From Clostridium pascui (lineage in GTDB: Bacteria; Bacillota; Clostridia; Clostridiales; Clostridiaceae): a DNA stretch of 64,000 nucleotides. This document shows positions 17,581 through 27,307 of this stretch, in pieces (positions within the stretch are counted from its first letter, which is position 1; every line of letters starts with the position of its first letter). The notes beneath the pieces are model-generated. The model did no database searches. It saw only the letters and a program-made list of their open reading frames with translations, and had not been told where the DNA came from. The position numbers were made by a program, and so were the translations under genes. The stretch lies in the NCBI RefSeq assembly GCF_016908015.1, contig NZ_JAFBDB010000002.1, positions 248,001 through 312,000 on the forward strand. Reading direction: 5' to 3'.

Positions 17581-19761
17581 ATGAAGAAGACAACAAGTAA
17601 AGCATTAGCAAGTGCTGCACTTACTGCGCTTATTGCAGGAATTATTCCAGCACACCAAGTATCAGCAGCTAATGTAGAATTTCAAAGACTATCTGGTAAA
17701 GATAGATATTTAACAGCGGTAGAAGTTTCTAAAGCTGGATGGGCAGAAGGAGCTGACTATGCTGTAGTTGCAAATGGAGAGGCATATGCCGACGCATTAT
17801 CTGCAGGACCTTTTGCAAAGAAAAACAACGCACCAATACTTTTAACTAGCTCAAAGGGAATAACAAATGAAACTATAAACGAGCTTAAAAGATTAAAGGT
17901 TAAAAAAGTATATGTTATTGGAGAAACTGGTGTTGTTCCAAATAACATATTAGAAGCAATTAAGAAGAATGTTACAACTGACGTAGAAAGAATAGGTGGA
18001 TTAGATAGATATTCTACTTCCGCAAAAATAGCAGAAAAATTTGGAGCAGCTTCTGAAATTATGCTTGCTTCAGGTGAAGGTTATGCAGATGCATTATCCG
18101 CAGTACCAGCAGCAGCAATAAAGGGAATGCCAATACTTTTAACTAAGGCAGGAGAACTTCCAAAGGTAACTTCTGACTACATAAAAGCACAAGGAGTAAA
18201 GAAGACTTTTGTAGTTGGTGGAACAGCTTCCGTAAGTGATAAAGTTAAAGGACAAGTTCCTGATTCTTTAAGACTTGGTGGAAAAGATAGATGGGAAACT
18301 AACTCTGAAATAGTAAAGAACTTTGCACTTGACTTCAATTTTGATGCAGCATACTTTGCATTAGCAAATGGAGTTACAGGAAAAGAATTTGCAGATGCTT
18401 TAACAGCTTCAGCTATAGCTGCTAAAGGTGGACATCCTGTAATAATATCAAACAAAACTGCAGATGTTGCTACAAACGCACTTATATTAGAAAAATTATC
18501 TCCAACAGCTAAAATAACAGCTATTGGTGGAGCAGCTAATTTATCTGATTCATTAATAAAATCATATCAGGTAAAAGGAGAAACTATAGAAGCTTCTAAA
18601 GATGTAACTGGTAATGCTGTAGTTTCTAAGGATAACACAGCATTAAATAATATGAAAGTTACAGGAAATGTTTATTTAGAAGGAAATAATCAAACGCTTA
18701 CTAATGTAACAGTTACTGGAACAGTATTTATAAATCCAGGTGCAAACGGTAATGCAACATTAGATAATGTTACTGCAGACAAAATAGTAGTATTATCTGG
18801 AGCAGAAAATAGTATACACCTTAACAACGTAACATGTAATATTTTATATGTTTCAAGTAAAGTTAAAACAAGAGTAGTTCTAGAAGGAACAGCAAATATT
18901 AAAAAAGTAGAAATATTCTCTTCAGCAATATTAGATGCTTTAAATGAATTTAAAGGAACAATTGTGGTTCTTAATAACTTATATATAAAAAATGTTGAGT
19001 TTTTAGGAGAATACACTGGAACTATTACAGTACTAGGCAAAAGTGATAATGTAAAATTACCAGGAAGCAACAACGGCGGCGGCGGTGGCGGCGGAGCCAT
19101 ATCATTTAATCCGCTAAAAGAAAAAATCACCAAAGCTGTAGCTGCATATAATGCATTTGCAGACAAGCATGAAGGTGAAGTTGAAAAGTATCCAGTAGTA
19201 AAGTATGATAACAGCAAAACTGTTACTGTTACTATAGATAAAGCTAAGAAAGATCAAAAGCTTGCAACAACATTTGATGCTAAGAAGGAAATGATAACAG
19301 CTGCAAGATTAGAAAAATTAAATGAGCTTATGGGTAATGCTGATATCAAAGTTGGAAACAAAACATTAATTGAATATGTAGCTTCAAAACAAGCTTCTGA
19401 AAATTATATTAATGGAGATGGAACAGTAAACTATAATGCTGTTGCTAATAAGATTGCAGAAGATGGATTTGATTTCAATCATGCAGTTAGCGTAGCAGAA
19501 AGATTAATAGCAAACAAGCTTGATGTAACAGCACCAGCTGTAACAGTGGATGGATTAACAGTACAAAGCATTTCAAGAGGAACTAAAACAGTAAACTTTG
19601 TAAATGCTAAAGGTAGTGATTTAAAAGCAGGCATGGATGCAATGTTTGGATCTAATTATGCAGAAATGACTTATGGCGACTTTGAAGGAAGTTACGTATT
19701 AAAGTTAAAAGATGCTAAAGGAAATGCTGTAAATTACACATTAAAGGTTCAATTCAATTAA
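17581..19761 (+). CDS. CWB2 surface protein with beta-repeat and glycine linker
   Basis: 726 residues with a GGGGAGG site before the ATG. A signal peptide spans about 1-29. Three CWB2 modules cover 33-335, with YADALSAGPFAKK, YADALSAVPAAA and FADALTASAIAAK. Residues 340-495 consist of short alternating strands (TLTNVTVTGTVFIN style) typical of a stacked beta-helix. A linker of seven glycines follows near 503. The C-terminal 220 residues contain a helical domain and a final beta domain ending LKVQFN, which I do not recognise. The glycine hinge suggests a separately mobile outer domain. It has its own promoter and terminator. Confidence 0.82.
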   Translation: MKKTTSKALASAALTALIAGIIPAHQVSAANVEFQRLSGKDRYLTAVEVSKAGWAEGADYAVVANGEAYADALSAGPFAKKNNAPILLTSSKGITNETINELKRLKVKKVYVIGETGVVPNNILEAIKKNVTTDVERIGGLDRYSTSAKIAEKFGAASEIMLASGEGYADALSAVPAAAIKGMPILLTKAGELPKVTSDYIKAQGVKKTFVVGGTASVSDKVKGQVPDSLRLGGKDRWETNSEIVKNFALDFNFDAAYFALANGVTGKEFADALTASAIAAKGGHPVIISNKTADVATNALILEKLSPTAKITAIGGAANLSDSLIKSYQVKGETIEASKDVTGNAVVSKDNTALNNMKVTGNVYLEGNNQTLTNVTVTGTVFINPGANGNATLDNVTADKIVVLSGAENSIHLNNVTCNILYVSSKVKTRVVLEGTANIKKVEIFSSAILDALNEFKGTIVVLNNLYIKNVEFLGEYTGTITVLGKSDNVKLPGSNNGGGGGGGAISFNPLKEKITKAVAAYNAFADKHEGEVEKYPVVKYDNSKTVTVTIDKAKKDQKLATTFDAKKEMITAARLEKLNELMGNADIKVGNKTLIEYVASKQASENYINGDGTVNYNAVANKIAEDGFDFNHAVSVAERLIANKLDVTAPAVTVDGLTVQSISRGTKTVNFVNAKGSDLKAGMDAMFGSNYAEMTYGDFEGSYVLKLKDAKGNAVNYTLKVQFN

Positions 19762-19779
19762 ATTAAATTATTAAAAATT

Positions 19780-19814
19780 AGCTCGGGTGATAATCTCACC
19801 TGAGTTATTTTTTA
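19780..19814 (+). terminator. Rho-independent terminator
   Basis: CTCGGGTGA (about 19782-19790) pairs with TCACCTGAG (19796-19804), followed by TTATTTTTT. It closes the third CWB2 gene. The remaining 200 bases to the next gene are A+T-rich, with a possible TATAAT at 19901-19906. Confidence 0.8.
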
Positions 19815-20025
19815 GCATAGCTTAATATCAGTTCCTCTAATAGCATCAATTGCCTTAATAAATTCGACAAATTGTACTAAAAATTATGCAAATTATGATG
19901 TATAATATGAATTATGAATGATAAATTATAAAACTTAATATAAAAATTTTAATCAGACAAAATTTTTAATTATCGATAACAAAAACTGATAATTAAATAA
20001 TTATAACTGAAGGTGGTACAGGGTA

Positions 20026-21168
20026 ATGAAAAGAACATTAAGAAACATATTGGCAACGTTGACAGCAATGGTCCTATTAATTGTAGGTTGTATAGCACTT
20101 GCTTTTAATAAACAAGGATATACTCTAAATGATTCTTCAGCAGAAAGCATCATAAATAAAATAACTGCTGCTGAGAAAAATGAAAAAATGATAACTTTGA
20201 CAAAAGAAGAAATAAACTCACTGCTTTCAACGGTTTATAAAAAACCAAAACAAAAGGGAAATATAACCGTAAAGACTCCTCAAGTTGACTTAGAAGGGGA
20301 TAAGGTAGCGGCAAAAATTCCTATAACTTATAAATCTATGGAAGTAGTTTTATGGACAAATGGAACTATATCTCAAAATGAAGGATACATAATATATTCC
20401 CCGGATAGCTTTAAAGTAGGAAAATTACCGATTCCAAAATCAATAGTTGTAAGTAAGTTAAAGTCTCAGCTTAAAGATGAAAATATAGCTATAAATGGCT
20501 CTGATATATTAATAAATAAAAAATTAATTCCATTTTCAATAACGGATATAAATGTAAAAAATGGAATAATGGATATAAAAATTAGCAAAATTTCCCCAAG
20601 TTTGTTGTTAGATGGTGGAAAAAGTGTTAAAATTGAATTGGGAAAATTAAAGAATGAGTTAAATGCATTAAAAGAAAAAGGACTAACAGCAGAGCAAAAT
20701 CAAGAGATTCAGGAAATTATAAATAAAATAGATAAAAGTTTAAGTTCTAATTCCCAGGAAATATTGCAGAATATTGTAAAGGACATTGATAATATATCGA
20801 AAAATATAAAGGATGGAAGTAAAAAGCAGGAAGTTGAGAAGGTAAAAGAAGAGGTAAATAAGAAACAAGAGGAAATAAATAAAAATTTGGCGCAAGCTAA
20901 GACTTCACTTGCAAGACTTAGCGGACAGTTATCCGCGGCTCAGGGTGCGGTAACTTCTTCAGGAGGAAGGCAAGCTATAGGTATACTGATTTCAACAACA
21001 AGCAAAATGGCATCAAATCCATCCTATAATTATGGAGGAGATGCAGCAGCTGCAAGAAGTATATATAATAAGCTTACAGCGCAGGAAAAGGCTCAGGTAA
21101 AAAATGCCATATTTTCAAATGTAGATATGAGTAATGTAAGTCAAATAAGACAGTTACTAGGAATGTAA
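20026..21168 (+). CDS. Membrane-anchored extracytoplasmic protein, YpmS-like N-half
   Basis: 380 residues. One N-terminal hydrophobic segment (about 8-30, containing Cys22) would anchor or export it; the Cys follows IVG, so a lipoprotein is conceivable though the lipobox is not ideal. Residues 35-200 have the layout of DUF2140/YpmS-type proteins (TLTKEEINSLLS near 60, then alternating strands). Residues 205-310 are a Lys/Glu-rich coiled coil, and the last 60 residues are Ser/Ala-rich. No catalytic motif is seen. It lies 100 bases before the fourth CWB2 gene, with no terminator visible between them, so they may share a transcript. Confidence 0.55.
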   Translation: MKRTLRNILATLTAMVLLIVGCIALAFNKQGYTLNDSSAESIINKITAAEKNEKMITLTKEEINSLLSTVYKKPKQKGNITVKTPQVDLEGDKVAAKIPITYKSMEVVLWTNGTISQNEGYIIYSPDSFKVGKLPIPKSIVVSKLKSQLKDENIAINGSDILINKKLIPFSITDINVKNGIMDIKISKISPSLLLDGGKSVKIELGKLKNELNALKEKGLTAEQNQEIQEIINKIDKSLSSNSQEILQNIVKDIDNISKNIKDGSKKQEVEKVKEEVNKKQEEINKNLAQAKTSLARLSGQLSAAQGAVTSSGGRQAIGILISTTSKMASNPSYNYGGDAAAARSIYNKLTAQEKAQVKNAIFSNVDMSNVSQIRQLLGM

Positions 21169-21273
21169 ATAAAAATTAATACTAAATATTATATAGTTAA
21201 TAGTTCTAAGGGAAAATTCACATATTAGCTTGTTAACTATAAAAATTAATTAAACGACTATGGGAGGGTTATG

Positions 21274-22737
21274 ATGAATAATAAGAAGATATCTTTAGCA
21301 CTGGCGGTAGGGTTGATGCTTATGCCTGTATCAGCAAAGGCTGCAGAAGATACTGGAAGTTTCAAGAGATTAAGTGGTAACAACAGATATGCAACTGCAA
21401 AGGCAATTTCAAATTACGGATGGACAAGTTCCAACTATGTAATAATAGCACAAGGAGAAAATTTTCCTGATGCGCTTTGTGCAGTGCCGCTTGCAAAAAA
21501 ATATGATGCACCAATACTTTTAACTTCAAAGGATGCTTTAAATCAAGATGCGGAAGAAGAACTAATGAGACTTGCTCCTTCAAACATAATAATTGTTGGC
21601 GGAGAAGGTTCTATATCTGCAAAAGTTGAAAAGTACATAAAGGATACATTTAAAAGCGCAGCATTAGAAAGAATTGGTGGAAGAGACAGATTTGAAACCT
21701 CCACTAAAATTGCAGAAAAGTTAGATTTCAATGGAGAAGTAGCACTAACTTCCTCAGTAAGTTATGCAGATGCACTTTCCATGGCACCAATAGCTGCAGC
21801 TAAGCAGATGCCAATACTTTTAACTCCTAAAGAAAATTTATCTAGTTATACATCAAATTATCTTAAGGGAAAATCAGTAGACAAGGCTTACATAATAGGT
21901 GGAACTGGAGTTGTAAGTGAAACCTTAAAAAATAACATAGCAAATTCCAAGAGAATATATGGTGAAAATAGATTTGCAACTAACGTAGCAATTTTAAAAG
22001 AGTTTAGCAGTGAACTAAGCAAGGAAAATATATTTGCAGCCCTTGGAAACGGACCAAAGGGTAATGAATTTGCAGATGCATTATCTGGAGCAGCACTGGC
22101 AGCAAAGATGAATGCACCTATGATACTCACAGATAAAGCGCTGCCTAAGGAAATTAAAAACTATATAGCTTCTGACATTACAAAAGAAGCAAATTTATTT
22201 GCACTTGGCGGAGAAGCAGTAGTTTCAAATACTGTTGTAAACGAAATAAAGGCAAGTAAGGGGCAAGGAACTGATGTTACAGATCCAGAAGTTCCTGTAG
22301 ACCCAGAGGTGCCAGTAGACCCAGAAGTGCCAGGAGGCGGTGGCGGAGTTCCAGGAGAGGTTACTAAGCTGGAGGTTGAATCTGTATACCTAAAGGCTGA
22401 CAATGGGACTACAATAAATGGAAGTATAGGCGATGGTACAATTTCAGTAAAGATTCCAGCAGGATTTGATGCTAAATTTACTAAAGTAGTGGTAACAGCT
22501 TCAAATAATATAAAAAGTGCAGTAGTTGCAGGAACAACAGTGGATGCAGATACCATAAAAAGACTTTATGGAAGCAACAGAAAAAACATGGACTTAATAA
22601 TATACTTAAGAGATCAAGGGTTGGATGCAGAAGGAGACGGGTTATCAGCTTCAAGCATTATGATGTTAAATAATAACTCTATAAAATTAATAGATGACAA
22701 CGGAAGCAGCATAACTTATAGATTGTCAATTAAATAA
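21274..22737 (+). CDS. CWB2 surface protein with Pro/Gly linker and short C-domain
   Basis: 487 residues. ATG 21274 is favoured over 21271 because GGGAGGG then has better spacing. A signal peptide spans about 1-24. Three CWB2 modules cover 28-330, with FPDALCAVPLAKK, YADALSMAPIAA and FADALSGAALAAK. A proline linker with three (V/A)DPEVP-type repeats and GGGGG (about 340-365) joins a C-terminal domain of about 120 residues of unknown fold. The CWB2 wording is closest to the 17581 protein (both have NRYATAK/DRYLTA and ANG/AQGE signatures). Only a weak hairpin separates it from the polysaccharide operon, so expression of the two may be linked. Confidence 0.82.
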   Translation: MNNKKISLALAVGLMLMPVSAKAAEDTGSFKRLSGNNRYATAKAISNYGWTSSNYVIIAQGENFPDALCAVPLAKKYDAPILLTSKDALNQDAEEELMRLAPSNIIIVGGEGSISAKVEKYIKDTFKSAALERIGGRDRFETSTKIAEKLDFNGEVALTSSVSYADALSMAPIAAAKQMPILLTPKENLSSYTSNYLKGKSVDKAYIIGGTGVVSETLKNNIANSKRIYGENRFATNVAILKEFSSELSKENIFAALGNGPKGNEFADALSGAALAAKMNAPMILTDKALPKEIKNYIASDITKEANLFALGGEAVVSNTVVNEIKASKGQGTDVTDPEVPVDPEVPVDPEVPGGGGGVPGEVTKLEVESVYLKADNGTTINGSIGDGTISVKIPAGFDAKFTKVVVTASNNIKSAVVAGTTVDADTIKRLYGSNRKNMDLIIYLRDQGLDAEGDGLSASSIMMLNNNSIKLIDDNGSSITYRLSIK

Positions 22738-22742
22738 TAAAC

Positions 22743-22770
22743 AGGCCGGCTTCTACCGGCTTCGTTTTTA
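22743..22770 (+). terminator. Short hairpin between the CWB2 gene and capsule operon
   Basis: GCCGG/CCGGC with a six-base loop, followed by TTCGTTTTT. It is a weak terminator that overlaps the approach to the next ribosome binding site (AAGGAGG), so partial read-through is plausible. Confidence 0.6.
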
Positions 22771-22786
22771 AGGAGGAATAAAATTA

Positions 22787-23530
22787 ATGGAAGAGGAAAT
22801 AACCCTAGACCTTCGGGATCTTTTTATAATGTTAAAAAAAAGAGTTAAATTAATAGTTGCTATAACTGTGGCATGCACCTTGTTTTCAGCAATATTAAGT
22901 TTCTTTATAATAAAACCTACCTTTGAGTCAAGAACAAGTATAATAGTAGGTAAGCCTCAAGAAACTGAATCAAAGCTTAATAATAATGATGTTGCAATGT
23001 ACCAAAAGCTTATAAAGACCTATGCTGTAATTGCAAAGTCTGAAAGAGTTGCTCAAAATGCATCAGTTAAATTGGGCATAAAATATACACCAAAAGAAAT
23101 TCAAGGAATGATAAATGTAACGCCGCAGCAGGATACGCAGGTTCTTGAAATAAAGGCAGAAAACAAAGATGCTAAAGAAGCTGCAGCAATAATAGATGCA
23201 GTGACTTCAGCCTTTGTGGAAGAATCTAAAGCATCCTTCCCAACAGGAGGAACCATTGAGGTTCTTGATAGAGCAAAGGTGCCTGAAAAACCAATAAAGC
23301 CTAAAAAGGCTATAAATGTAGCTATAGCTTTCTTTTTAGGGCTTATGGTATCCGTTGGACTTGCATTTGTACTTGAATACATGGATAAGACTATAAAGAC
23401 AGAAGAAGATGTTGAAAGATATTTAGGGCTGCCTGTTATAGGAATAATTCCAAAGCAAGTAGAAGAAACCCAAAAAAAGCATTCAGCTGTTTCGATGAGT
23501 AGAGTTATATCAAAACAAGCAGAGGGCTAA
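22787..23530 (+). CDS. Polysaccharide chain-length/tyrosine-kinase adaptor (Wzz family), copy 1
   Basis: 247 residues with two membrane helices (about 20-42 and 173-195) that flank an extracytoplasmic helical region, as in CpsC/CapA/YveK. The Wzz signature is seen in the first 50 residues and in the Pro-rich stretch PEKPIKPKKA before helix 2. The short cytoplasmic C-terminus is where such proteins contact and activate the tyrosine kinase encoded two genes on. The protein sets polymer length with that kinase. It begins an operon with the phosphatase (15-base gap) and kinase. A close paralogue lies at 48613. Confidence 0.88.
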   Translation: MEEEITLDLRDLFIMLKKRVKLIVAITVACTLFSAILSFFIIKPTFESRTSIIVGKPQETESKLNNNDVAMYQKLIKTYAVIAKSERVAQNASVKLGIKYTPKEIQGMINVTPQQDTQVLEIKAENKDAKEAAAIIDAVTSAFVEESKASFPTGGTIEVLDRAKVPEKPIKPKKAINVAIAFFLGLMVSVGLAFVLEYMDKTIKTEEDVERYLGLPVIGIIPKQVEETQKKHSAVSMSRVISKQAEG

Positions 23531-23545
23531 AAGAGGTGATACTCT

Positions 23546-24322
23546 ATGTTTGATATACATAGCCATATAATTCATGGTATAGATGATGGTGCAAAGACTT
23601 TAGAAGAATCCTTGAGTATGATAAGTACAGCGCAAAGTGAAGGGTTTGAGTATATTGCTGCAACTCCTCATTATGCAAGAGGATATTATGAAAACTCATA
23701 TGATAACATAAGGGAAAAAGTAAAAGAGCTAAATAATATCTTGAAGGAAAAAGATATAAAGATAAAAGTATTACCTGGACAAGAAGTGTATATAGATGAT
23801 CATACATTAAGAGATTATAAAAGTGGGCTTTTAGGATGTATTGGTGATTCAAGTTATATGCTTGTAGAGTTTCCTATGGATACATTACCTAAAAATGCCC
23901 TGGATATTTTATATGAATTAAGGGTGAGAGGAGCAAATCCTATTATTGCTCATCCTGAGAGGTATAGATATTTTATAGAAAAACCTTCTTTGATAAATAG
24001 ATTTTTAGAAGAAGAATACCTTTTTCAAATAAATACAGTTAGTTTAAAAGGGGTGTTTGGAAAAAAAGTTCGGGATACAGCGGTAACTTTTATAAAACAT
24101 GGAATAGTGAGTTTTGTAGGATCGGACTGTCATAGCTTAAATAAAAGATGCCCGGGTATTAAAGATGGAATTGATTTAATAAATGAAATTTCACCAAATA
24201 TTATAGAGGATATAGAAAAGAACTATGGATGTTTATTACAAGATAAACCTATGGAAGTTAATTATAGTTTAATTAAAGAAAGGAAGAGTATATTTAGCTT
24301 TCTAATAAAAAACAAGACATAA
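23546..24322 (+). CDS. PHP-family protein-tyrosine phosphatase (CpsB/YwqE type)
   Basis: 258 residues. The metal-binding PHP motifs are visible: DIHSHIIHGIDDG at the N-terminus, ATPHY near 45, IAHPERY near 135 and a late GSDCHS near 192. CpsB/YwqE enzymes use these metals to remove phosphate from the kinase's C-terminal tyrosines, completing the phosphorylation cycle that drives polymer assembly. It sits between the Wzz adaptor and the kinase, the usual order. The second kinase module at 48.6 kb has no such phosphatase, so this one may serve both (inference). Confidence 0.9.
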   Translation: MFDIHSHIIHGIDDGAKTLEESLSMISTAQSEGFEYIAATPHYARGYYENSYDNIREKVKELNNILKEKDIKIKVLPGQEVYIDDHTLRDYKSGLLGCIGDSSYMLVEFPMDTLPKNALDILYELRVRGANPIIAHPERYRYFIEKPSLINRFLEEEYLFQINTVSLKGVFGKKVRDTAVTFIKHGIVSFVGSDCHSLNKRCPGIKDGIDLINEISPNIIEDIEKNYGCLLQDKPMEVNYSLIKERKSIFSFLIKNKT

Positions 24323-24342
24323 AATTAATTGGAGTGAAGAAA

Positions 24343-25035
24343 ATGAAGGTTTCAGAACTTATTACTATAACAAAACCACTGTCACCTATTTCAGAATCAT
24401 ATAGAACACTTAGAACCAATATAAAGTTTTCATCTGTGGATAAGGATATAAAGGTCATAGTTGTTACAAGCTCAGGCCCTGGAGAAGGAAAATCTACTAC
24501 AGCATCAAACCTTGCTGTAGTTATGGCTCAAACAGGTAATAAAACTGTAATCATAGATTGCGATCAAAGAAAACCAAGACTTCATAAGGTATTTAACCTA
24601 TCTAATGAAAGAGGTATATCCGATGTGTTGGCAAAGGAAATAAAATTTGAAGATGCAATTCAAGATACTGGAGTAAAGGATTTAGCTATAATTACATCAG
24701 GTACAAAGCCTCCAAATCCTGCGGAGCTTTTAGCTTCGGGAGCTATGAAAGAGTTTTTAGAGTCATTAAGAGAAAAATATGACACTATAATAATAGATAC
24801 TCCTCCTATAGTTGCAGTAACAGATGCCCAGCTATTATCAAGATATGCAGATGGATGCATACTTGTAGTAGCATCAGAGCAGGCAGATAGAGATGCAGCC
24901 ATGAAAGCAAGGGAGCTTTTAGAAAAAGTGGATGCTAATATGCTTGGAGTAGTATTGAACAAAGTTGATGGAAGTCATAAAGGATATTATGGAGCTTACT
25001 ACAGTTATTACGCAGAAGAAGAAGAGAAAAAATAA
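24343..25035 (+). CDS. Capsular tyrosine kinase (BY-kinase, CpsD/CapB type), copy 1
   Basis: 230 residues from ATG 24343, chosen because GGAG lies eight bases before it (an in-frame GTG at 24334 overlaps that site). Walker A is SSGPGEGKST (about 45-54), Walker A' is VIIDCDQRKPRLH (about 72-84) and Walker B is IIIDTPP (about 150-156). The C-terminus is a tyrosine cluster, GYYGAYYSYY, the autophosphorylation site. The N-terminal PISESYRTLRTNI string is the usual activation and oligomerisation motif. It partners the Wzz protein at 22787. Confidence 0.9.
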   Translation: MKVSELITITKPLSPISESYRTLRTNIKFSSVDKDIKVIVVTSSGPGEGKSTTASNLAVVMAQTGNKTVIIDCDQRKPRLHKVFNLSNERGISDVLAKEIKFEDAIQDTGVKDLAIITSGTKPPNPAELLASGAMKEFLESLREKYDTIIIDTPPIVAVTDAQLLSRYADGCILVVASEQADRDAAMKARELLEKVDANMLGVVLNKVDGSHKGYYGAYYSYYAEEEEKK

Positions 25036-25597
25036 AAAAATATGTTGTACATCTAGTAGATTCTGCAGGAGATATTAAATAAATCTTGCAGAATTTCTAT
25101 TTATCCTCTTATCTTGGAGAAAAATGTCGCAAAATTTTTTTGAACAATTAAATTCACATTACTTTAGCAAGATAACTATCTAATAACATAAATATTTTGA
25201 AAAAAGTTTAATAAAAATAAGGTTTTTAAAAGGAAAAATGGAATTAAATTCAACATTATCACACTAAAATTTGAAAATAAAAGCATGAAATATATAAAAT
25301 ACATAGCGCTTATTACATATATTGGAATAAAGGACAAGGAAAGATTTAATTACACTTTCAGCTGAATTAAAAAAAATCCTATAAGCATCTTTTTTAGTAA
25401 ATCATGGAAGTCTAGCAAAGGATATAGAAGTTATTATAAGCTAAATGGAGTATTTCCGGAGTATTGCCCAATGAGTCAAAAATATGCCCTTTTATAGATG
25501 TTGGCAAATTGTTATATAATAACTATGCTGTTAACTATTTATTAATGATTTGTTAACGAATCAGAATGTATAATAAAGGGTAGAAGGGGGAGTAAGG
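25036..25597. other. 562-base non-coding gap before the initiating sugar transferase
   Basis: A hairpin (ATTCTGCA at about 25069 pairing with TGCAGAAT at about 25089) followed by TTTCTATTT probably ends the kinase operon. The rest is A+T-rich with no supported ORF. A TATAAT at 25569-25574 and another at 25515-25520 could start the next operon, but neither has a good -35 at normal spacing. The length leaves room for a regulatory leader, though I recognise no known riboswitch. Confidence 0.5.
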
Positions 25598-26305
25598 ATG
25601 CAAGAGGTAAGGCTTGAAAGAGAAATGGAAACAAACCAAAATATGTTATTTCCAAAGGAAATAGAGATACCGCAGAATTATTCAAAACAATATAATAAAA
25701 GTAAAACTTATTTTTTTATAAAAAGGACAATAGACATAATTAGTGCCTTAGCTGGGTTAGTTCTTATGGCTCCCATAATGTTAATTACAGCAATTTGTAT
25801 TAAGATTGAATCTAAAGGCCCTATAGTGTTTTCTCAAGAAAGAGTGGGAGAAAAGGGTAAGATATTTAAAATGTACAAGTTCCGTTCCATGGTAATAAAT
25901 GCTGAGGAACTTTTAGACAAGCTTCAAGAAAAAAATGAAATGACAGGCCCAATGTTCAAGATAAAGGAAGATCCAAGAATCACAAAGACAGGAAAGTTCA
26001 TAAGAAAGACAAGCATAGATGAGCTCCCACAGTTGTTTAATGTGTTAAAAGGAGATATGTCATTAGTAGGCCCAAGACCAAGCCTTCCAAGGGAAGTTAT
26101 GAAGTTTACAAAGCGCCAAAAGTTAAGACTCATAGCTAAACCGGGACTTACCTGTTATTGGCAGGTCAGCGGAAGAAACAAAATAGGCTTTGAAGAATGG
26201 ATGGAGCTTGACATTAAATACATAGAAGAAAGAGACACCTTAACAGACGTTAAGTTGATATTTAAGACTTTTGGAGTGCTGTTTGGGGATGAAAATGCAT
26301 CGTAG
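25598..26305 (+). CDS. Initiating undecaprenyl-phosphate sugar-phosphate transferase
   Basis: 235 residues. One N-terminal membrane segment (about 45-68) precedes the bacterial sugar transferase domain (PF02397). Family motifs in order: FSQERVGEKGKIFKMYKFRSM (core part), KTGKFIRKTSIDELPQL, VGPRPSLPREV and GLTCYWQVSGRN. It moves the first sugar phosphate from a nucleotide sugar to undecaprenyl phosphate at the inner membrane face, which starts the repeat unit. The sugar (glucose, galactose or other) cannot be read from sequence. GGGGGAG precedes the ATG. It leads into the rhamnose genes with 67 bases between. Confidence 0.9.
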   Translation: MQEVRLEREMETNQNMLFPKEIEIPQNYSKQYNKSKTYFFIKRTIDIISALAGLVLMAPIMLITAICIKIESKGPIVFSQERVGEKGKIFKMYKFRSMVINAEELLDKLQEKNEMTGPMFKIKEDPRITKTGKFIRKTSIDELPQLFNVLKGDMSLVGPRPSLPREVMKFTKRQKLRLIAKPGLTCYWQVSGRNKIGFEEWMELDIKYIEERDTLTDVKLIFKTFGVLFGDENAS

Positions 26306-26372
26306 TTTAGGATTTGACATTGAAAGTTTATGATTTGCAGTTGAAAATTTAAGAAATAATGGAGGTAAATTA

Positions 26373-27272
26373 ATGAAGGGAATAATATTAGCAGGAGGAT
26401 CGGGCACTAGACTTTATCCAATAACGAAGTCAGTATCAAAACAAATATTACCTATATATGATAAACCAATGATTTACTATCCTTTATCAGTACTAATGCT
26501 TGCGGGTATAAGAGAAATACTTATAATCTCAACACCTAGAGATATAAATTTCTTTAAAGAACTATTAGGAGATGGAAGTCAACTTGGATTAAAGTTTGAG
26601 TATGCTATTCAAGATGAGCCAAGGGGCCTAGCGGAGGCATTTATAATTGGAGAAGATTTTATTGGAAAAGACAAAGTAGCACTAGTTTTAGGAGATAATA
26701 TATTTTTTGGGTACGGATTTACAGAAAGATTAGAAAAAGCAGTAGCAAGAGAAGATTCTACAATATTTGGATATCATGTAAGCAATCCGAGAGATTTTGG
26801 GGTTGTTGAATTTGATGAAAATAATAATGTAATTTCTATAGAGGAAAAACCACAAAATCCTAAATCTAATTATGCAGTACCTGGACTTTATTTTTACGAT
26901 AATGATGTAATTGGAATAGCAAAAAGTATAAAACCATCAGCAAGAGGTGAGTTGGAAATAACTTCTATAAACAATGAATACTTGAAAAGGAAGAAGTTAA
27001 AAGTAGAACTTTTAGGTAGAGGAATGGCTTGGCTGGATACTGGGACACATAGAGGGTTACTAAATGCATCTAACTTTGTTGAGGCAGTTCAAACTAGACA
27101 AGGATTATATGTAGCTTGTATAGAAGAAATAGCTTATAGAAAAGGTTATATAAGTAGAGAACAATTATTAACATTAGCTGAACCACTTTCAAAGGTTGAA
27201 TATGGTGAGTATCTTATTAATATAGGTAATGAATCTGGTGAAGTAGCAAAGGAAGTTGCCGCTACTATGTAA
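26373..27272 (+). CDS. rfbA: Glucose-1-phosphate thymidylyltransferase
   Basis: 299 residues. The nucleotidyltransferase signature [11 protein letters not shown] is at residues 8-18, followed by [18 protein letters not shown] (RmlA type), and LGDNIF holds the metal-binding Asp near 110. It joins dTTP and glucose-1-phosphate, the first step to dTDP-L-rhamnose. Length and motifs fit the long RmlA form. TGGAGG precedes the ATG. The four rhamnose genes follow in the order A, B, C, D with short gaps and are one unit. Confidence 0.95.
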   Translation: MKGIILAGGSGTRLYPITKSVSKQILPIYDKPMIYYPLSVLMLAGIREILIISTPRDINFFKELLGDGSQLGLKFEYAIQDEPRGLAEAFIIGEDFIGKDKVALVLGDNIFFGYGFTERLEKAVAREDSTIFGYHVSNPRDFGVVEFDENNNVISIEEKPQNPKSNYAVPGLYFYDNDVIGIAKSIKPSARGELEITSINNEYLKRKKLKVELLGRGMAWLDTGTHRGLLNASNFVEAVQTRQGLYVACIEEIAYRKGYISREQLLTLAEPLSKVEYGEYLINIGNESGEVAKEVAATM

Positions 27273-27307
27273 TGAATGTAAATAATTTGTAGCTTGGAGG
27301 AAGGGAC

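Noticed and set aside
25036-25597. Hidden gene or known riboswitch in the gap before the sugar transferase
   Set aside because: All frames are short or broken, and no conserved riboswitch core was found. It is reported only as a gap with a terminator-like hairpin.
26306-26372. Imperfect tandem repeat (GATTTGACATTGAAAG / GATTTGCAGTTGAAAA)
   Set aside because: Only two imperfect units in A+T-rich DNA; too little to call a functional repeat.
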